Shown: one piece after another, positions 12,716 to 13,788 of the stretch
Layout: every line of letters starts with the position of its first letter
Numbering within the stretch: the first letter of the stretch is position 1
The notes under the pieces: generated by a model
Database searches by the model: none
Told to the model about the DNA's origin: nothing
The model's input: the letters and a program-made list of their open reading frames with translations, nothing else
Translations under genes and position numbers: made by a program
NCBI GenBank assembly: GCA_030039575.1
Contig: JASHVH010000267.1
Location: forward strand, 1-13,788
Reading direction: 5' to 3'
Length of the DNA stretch: 13,788 bases
Source of the DNA: Acidimicrobiales bacterium
GTDB taxonomy: Bacteria; Actinomycetota; Acidimicrobiia; Acidimicrobiales; Palsa-688

Positions 12716-13788
12716 TTAACTGGCTCCCTCGTGGACGCCCTCGGGGCTTACCTGACCGCCCGACTGACCGGGAGCGCCGCATAGCGCCGGGCCATCGAGG
12801 CCACACTGCCATTCCACCGGTTGCTCCTCGGGTTTTAGCTCCCGGACCGGGTTGCGGATGGTCAGCACGGCGATCAGCGCTCCCACCACACAGGCGCCGG
12901 CGGCCATCAGGACGGCGTTGCGGAAGCCGGACGAGAACACGGCGGGGTGCAGGTAGCTCTGCCCGGTTATGCCCGCCAGGCTGGGGAGGACAGCCACGGC
13001 GATCAGAGAGGCCAGCCGGGCCACGTCGTTATTGACCGCCGAGGCAATTCCCGAATGCTCCATGGGGGCCGCCGCCAGCACTGCAGAAGTCAGTGGCGCC
13101 ACCGTCACGGCCAGGCCGAAACCGAGGACCACGACCGCCGGCAGGACTTCGGGTATGTACGTCCCACCCACCCCCACCCGGGCGAGCAACGCCAACCCGG
13201 CGCCCACGATTAACGGCCCTACCGACATTTGCAGGCGAGGCCCGATGCGGGCCGCCAGCGCCCCGGAACGAGCAGAGAGGGCAAGCATTATCACTGTGAC
13301 CGGTAGGAGCGAGATGCCGGCTGCCAGCGGGCTGTACTTCAGAACCTGCTGCAACTGAATGGGCAAAAGGAACAACGCGCCTCCCAACCCTCCGTACACG
13401 ACAAAGGTGACGGCGTTGGCGCCTGAGAACTGGCCCGACCGGAAGATCCCGAGTGGCAGCAAGGGTGATCTTTGAACGAGCTCCGCGATGCAGAAGAGGA
13501 CCAGGAGGACTGCACCCGCTACGAGGGTACCCAGTACGGCCGGCGATCCCCAGCCCAGGCTGGCGCCCTCGGTGAGCCCATAAACGAGGCCGGCAAGGGC
13601 GAGGCTGAACAACGCCGCCCCGGGCACATCAAGGCGGCCTGTCATCGTGGGGTCGCTCGACTCCGGGACGTGCCGGACCGAGACCGCCAGCACCGCGACG
13701 GCCACCGGCAGGTTGATGAAGAAGATCAGCCTCCACGACACCGCACTTATCAGCCATCCCCCGAGCAAAGGCCCTGCGGCCGTTGCCA
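12716..13788 (-). CDS. DHA2-type (EmrB/QacA-like) MFS drug exporter, 3' part (partial)
   Basis: 356 residues of C-terminal sequence are visible; the frame stays open to the right edge, and the TTG at 13768 is an internal Leu codon, not the start. The visible part opens with A-T-A-A-G-P-L-L-G-G-W-L, the antiporter motif C typical of proton-driven drug exporters, followed by W-R-L-I-F-F-I-N-L-P-V, a DHA2 signature. About nine further membrane segments follow, including the pair flanking the short loop after G-R-L-D-V-P-G. This fits the 14-helix DHA2 family with about five helices missing off-window. The last 42 residues form a hydrophilic Glu/Gly/Pro-rich tail. It converges on the GHMP kinase. 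The exported compound cannot be inferred. Confidence 0.92.
   Translation of the reverse strand, partial: ATAAGPLLGGWLISAVSWRLIFFINLPVAVAVLAVSVRHVPESSDPTMTGRLDVPGAALFSLALAGLVYGLTEGASLGWGSPAVLGTLVAGAVLLVLFCIAELVQRSPLLPLGIFRSGQFSGANAVTFVVYGGLGGALFLLPIQLQQVLKYSPLAAGISLLPVTVIMLALSARSGALAARIGPRLQMSVGPLIVGAGLALLARVGVGGTYIPEVLPAVVVLGFGLAVTVAPLTSAVLAAAPMEHSGIASAVNNDVARLASLIAVAVLPSLAGITGQSYLHPAVFSSGFRNAVLMAAGACVVGALIAVLTIRNPVRELKPEEQPVEWQCGLDGPALCGAPGQSGGQVSPEGVHEGAS

Noticed and set aside
12674..12740. Words GGCAA and GACGCAA resembling a c-di-GMP-I (GEMM) riboswitch
   Set aside because: The GAAA tetraloop stem and the 3' GC-rich helix with its receptor are missing, and the stretch overlaps the MFS coding end.
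12542..12784. Plus-strand 80-residue frame in the kinase-MFS gap
   Set aside because: It starts inside the inverted repeat, has no ribosome site, is Arg/Gly/Ala-rich low-complexity, and overlaps the end of the MFS gene antisense.

Overview
The window is high-GC DNA with many GTG starts, overlapping stop/start codons and mostly Shine-Dalgarno-led genes. A mycothiol-type DinB/maleylpyruvate isomerase-family enzyme and a BldC-like MerR-type helix-turn-helix protein point to Actinomycetota. A deep-branching group such as Acidimicrobiia is my inference, not something the sequence proves. No tRNA, rRNA, CRISPR array, transposase or integrase is visible, so this looks like chromosomal backbone rather than a mobile island.

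Positions 1-3900 (minus strand) hold a tightly overlapped operon. It encodes a secreted beta-propeller protein (PF09826/COG4880 type), then an ECF sigma factor, then a single-pass membrane protein with a cytoplasmic helical N-terminus and an extracytoplasmic IPT/TIG domain. The third protein sits where an anti-sigma factor normally lies. The first 22 codons of a YqgE/AlgH-family gene follow at the window edge. The three operon genes look like a cell-surface sensing module: exported propeller, membrane regulator, sigma factor.

Positions 3960-7450 (minus) hold an ABC exporter of the MacB/LolCDE/FtsX type (type VII fold): an ATPase and a large permease with two FtsX domains, coupled by a TAATG junction. 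A hairpin separates it from the propeller operon. Just upstream is a small BldC-like DNA-binding protein with a C-terminal CPHC pair, a possible 13-codon upstream reading frame and a cluster of repeats in its leader.

Positions 7940-9560 (minus) carry a mycothiol-dependent DinB-like enzyme and a short-chain dehydrogenase. The 228-bp gap from the dehydrogenase to the next, divergent gene contains a near-perfect 15-bp direct repeat.

Positions 9790-12505 (plus) carry a UbiE/MenG-like methyltransferase, an overlapping polytopic membrane protein that resembles UbiA prenyltransferases but lacks most of the usual aspartates, and a GHMP sugar kinase of the HddA/fucokinase-like subgroup. Methyltransferase plus UbiA-like protein suggests quinone or other isoprenoid-lipid chemistry. 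After a 210-bp gap rich in inverted repeats comes the convergent 3' part of a DHA2-type MFS exporter, which runs off the right edge.

The best candidates for undescribed biology are the propeller/sigma/TIG operon, with its duplicated helical motif in place of a zinc anti-sigma domain, and the degenerate UbiA-like protein paired with the UbiE-like methyltransferase.
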